From Gammaproteobacteria bacterium (GTDB lineage: Bacteria > Pseudomonadota > Gammaproteobacteria > UBA4575): a stretch of 64,000 bases of DNA. Position numbers and translations under genes: made by a program. The notes under the pieces are model-generated. The model saw only the letters and a list, made by a program, of their open reading frames with translations, did not search any database and was not told the origin of the DNA. The stretch lies in contig JANQOB010000003.1 in assembly GCA_028279275.1 (NCBI GenBank), positions 58,078 to 122,077 on the forward strand. The letters run 5' to 3'. Positions 62,993 to 64,000 of the stretch are shown piece by piece (within the stretch, counting starts at the first letter, position 1; each line of letters begins with the position of its first letter).

Positions 62993-64000
62993 CTAGTAGG
63001 TAATCGTTACACCAAGCTCGATTCCTCTTCCGGGTAACACGACGCGGTCTTTCTGAAAGGATGTATGTTGCCGCGCATCTTCGTCCAGCAGGTTTGTTCC
63101 TTTGATAAATACATTCAGATCAGATTCACCTGCGTAAAATGTTTTACTAATTCCCGCATTTAGCATCGTGTAACCATCGGTATCGGTTTCCAGGTCGGCC
63201 TCTTTGTTTTGATCCGTTACAAAAATCAAATCAACATTTCCCATCCATGTGCCTCTGGAACCTTCAACGCCTACACCGATACGGGCAGGGGTGATACGGG
63301 GAACATTGCCTAAATCGTTGTCGTCAAACTCCGCACGCACATAGTCCCCAAACACTCGCCCGTCCACGCTGTAGCTCTCATTTTCAACCAGTTTGGTTTC
63401 TAACTCGGCCTCGATTCCATAGAAAACGGCGTCATCATTGGCGAAGTTCTCAACAAGTAATTCACCGTCAAGCTCAAACGCCCCCTCTTCGTCTGCGCGG
63501 TCGGCGATACCGTCATTATTAGCATCCTGGGCTGCCAGATAAATATAATCGTCGATGTAGTTATAAAAGGTATTTACTTTCCATGCATAACGGTCTTTGG
63601 ATTGCTCTAATCCAATTTCAAAATTGTAAGAGGTTTCTTCATCGATGTCGGTAGAACCGGTTTCGAACGTAAGTGTCGCCAGATGGGGGCCATCTGCATA
63701 AAGGGCAGTTTCTTGCGGTGCGCGCTCGGCGCGTGAAGCGTATAGATTGAGTTGAATATCGTTAGCTAAATGTCGCTGCGCACCTACAGACACGGAAAGT
63801 ACGTTGAATTCCTCATCTTCATCATTGTCCGGTTCGAATTCGACGCGATCATAACGCAGCCCCCCTTCCAGGTCCCAGTTGCCACTATGGTAATGAGAGA
63901 TCACGAACAATCCGTAACGCTTCTCATCCAGCGGTTGAATAAAGGCTTCTTCACCCACGGCAGAGAACTCGCGATCGTTATGCTGAACACCAAAAGCGTT
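62993..64000 (-). CDS. TonB-dependent receptor, ZnuD-like (N-terminus beyond window edge)
   Basis: 335 codons without a stop up to the window edge, so the plug and first strands are missing. The visible part is a C-terminal beta-barrel: alternating strands such as LQLNLYASRAERAPQETALYADGPHLAT, and the last strands GTNLLDEDARQHTSFQKDRVVLPGRGIELGVTITY, resembling the zinc receptor ZnuD (LLDEDAR..HTSF.KD..PLPGR). A terminal aromatic residue (Tyr) is the BAM signal. An acidic loop (DANNDGIADRADEEG) looks like a cation-binding loop. Confidence 0.85.
   Translation of the reverse strand, partial: NAFGVQHNDREFSAVGEEAFIQPLDEKRYGLFVISHYHSGNWDLEGGLRYDRVEFEPDNDEDEEFNVLSVSVGAQRHLANDIQLNLYASRAERAPQETALYADGPHLATLTFETGSTDIDEETSYNFEIGLEQSKDRYAWKVNTFYNYIDDYIYLAAQDANNDGIADRADEEGAFELDGELLVENFANDDAVFYGIEAELETKLVENESYSVDGRVFGDYVRAEFDDNDLGNVPRITPARIGVGVEGSRGTWMGNVDLIFVTDQNKEADLETDTDGYTMLNAGISKTFYAGESDLNVFIKGTNLLDEDARQHTSFQKDRVVLPGRGIELGVTITY

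Overview
The window reads as a chromosomal segment of a Gammaproteobacterium, probably a free-living or aquatic one from a lineage without a close model organism. The evidence is the set of conserved blocks: hrcA-grpE-dnaK-dnaJ-dapB, recN-bamE facing rnfH-ratA with smpB nearby, methyltransferase-rnhA-dnaQ beside mltD, and tig-clpP-clpX-lon-hupB-tRNA-ppiD followed, after an interruption, by fabI and a yejABEF-like peptide transporter. Most of 1-49 kb is AT-rich. By eye, 49.1-64 kb is clearly richer in G+C.

Layout. 1-2 kb: cut nitroreductase, two small exported proteins, and a DsrC-like protein coupled to a half-length TSUP permease. 2-11.3 kb: dapB and the heat-shock operon, with a perfect CIRCE operator at hrcA and a sigma-32-like promoter at dnaK, then nadK-recN-bamE. 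11.3-18 kb: rnfH-ratA, an NSS transporter, smpB, dnaQ-rnhA-methyltransferase and mltD, whose start looks frameshifted. 18-21.5 kb: a membrane Ser/Thr kinase, PP2C phosphatase and FHA protein in one operon. 21.5-24.6 kb: UspA behind palindromic sites, two exported thioredoxin-fold proteins, and a small secreted protein behind a textbook sigma-54 promoter with an upstream palindrome. 24.6-31.8 kb: Yej-type ABC transporter and fabI.

31.8-39.9 kb is an accessory block lying where fabI and ppiD are neighbours in Pseudomonas-type genomes. It holds small stress-type genes (cupins, YCII, DUF3565, SpoIIAA-like), a Met/His-rich exported protein, two FNR/Anr-type boxes, hydrolases, a solo OLD-family ATPase/TOPRIM nuclease, a palindrome-rich spacer and a DAACS transporter. 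39.9-49.1 kb is the protein quality-control block (ppiD, tRNA-Asp, tRNA-Val, hupB, lon with a sigma-32 promoter, clpX, clpP, tig) and tRNA-Leu.

49.2-64 kb is the G+C-richer part. A CPBP protease, a secreted glutathionylspermidine-amidase-like CHAP protein, a small membrane protein and an HDOD protein separate tRNA-Leu from tRNA-His and tRNA-Arg. Then come a PAS-MarR fusion regulator, a redoxin/cytochrome c/type II copper monooxygenase-like fusion with lipoprotein hydrolases around it, a formate/nitrite channel, a HAD phosphatase, DoxX, an EamA transporter, a 25-residue membrane peptide, and a MerC-like protein after a ZnuD-like TonB receptor cut by the window edge. No IS element, integrase, CRISPR array or rRNA gene was seen.
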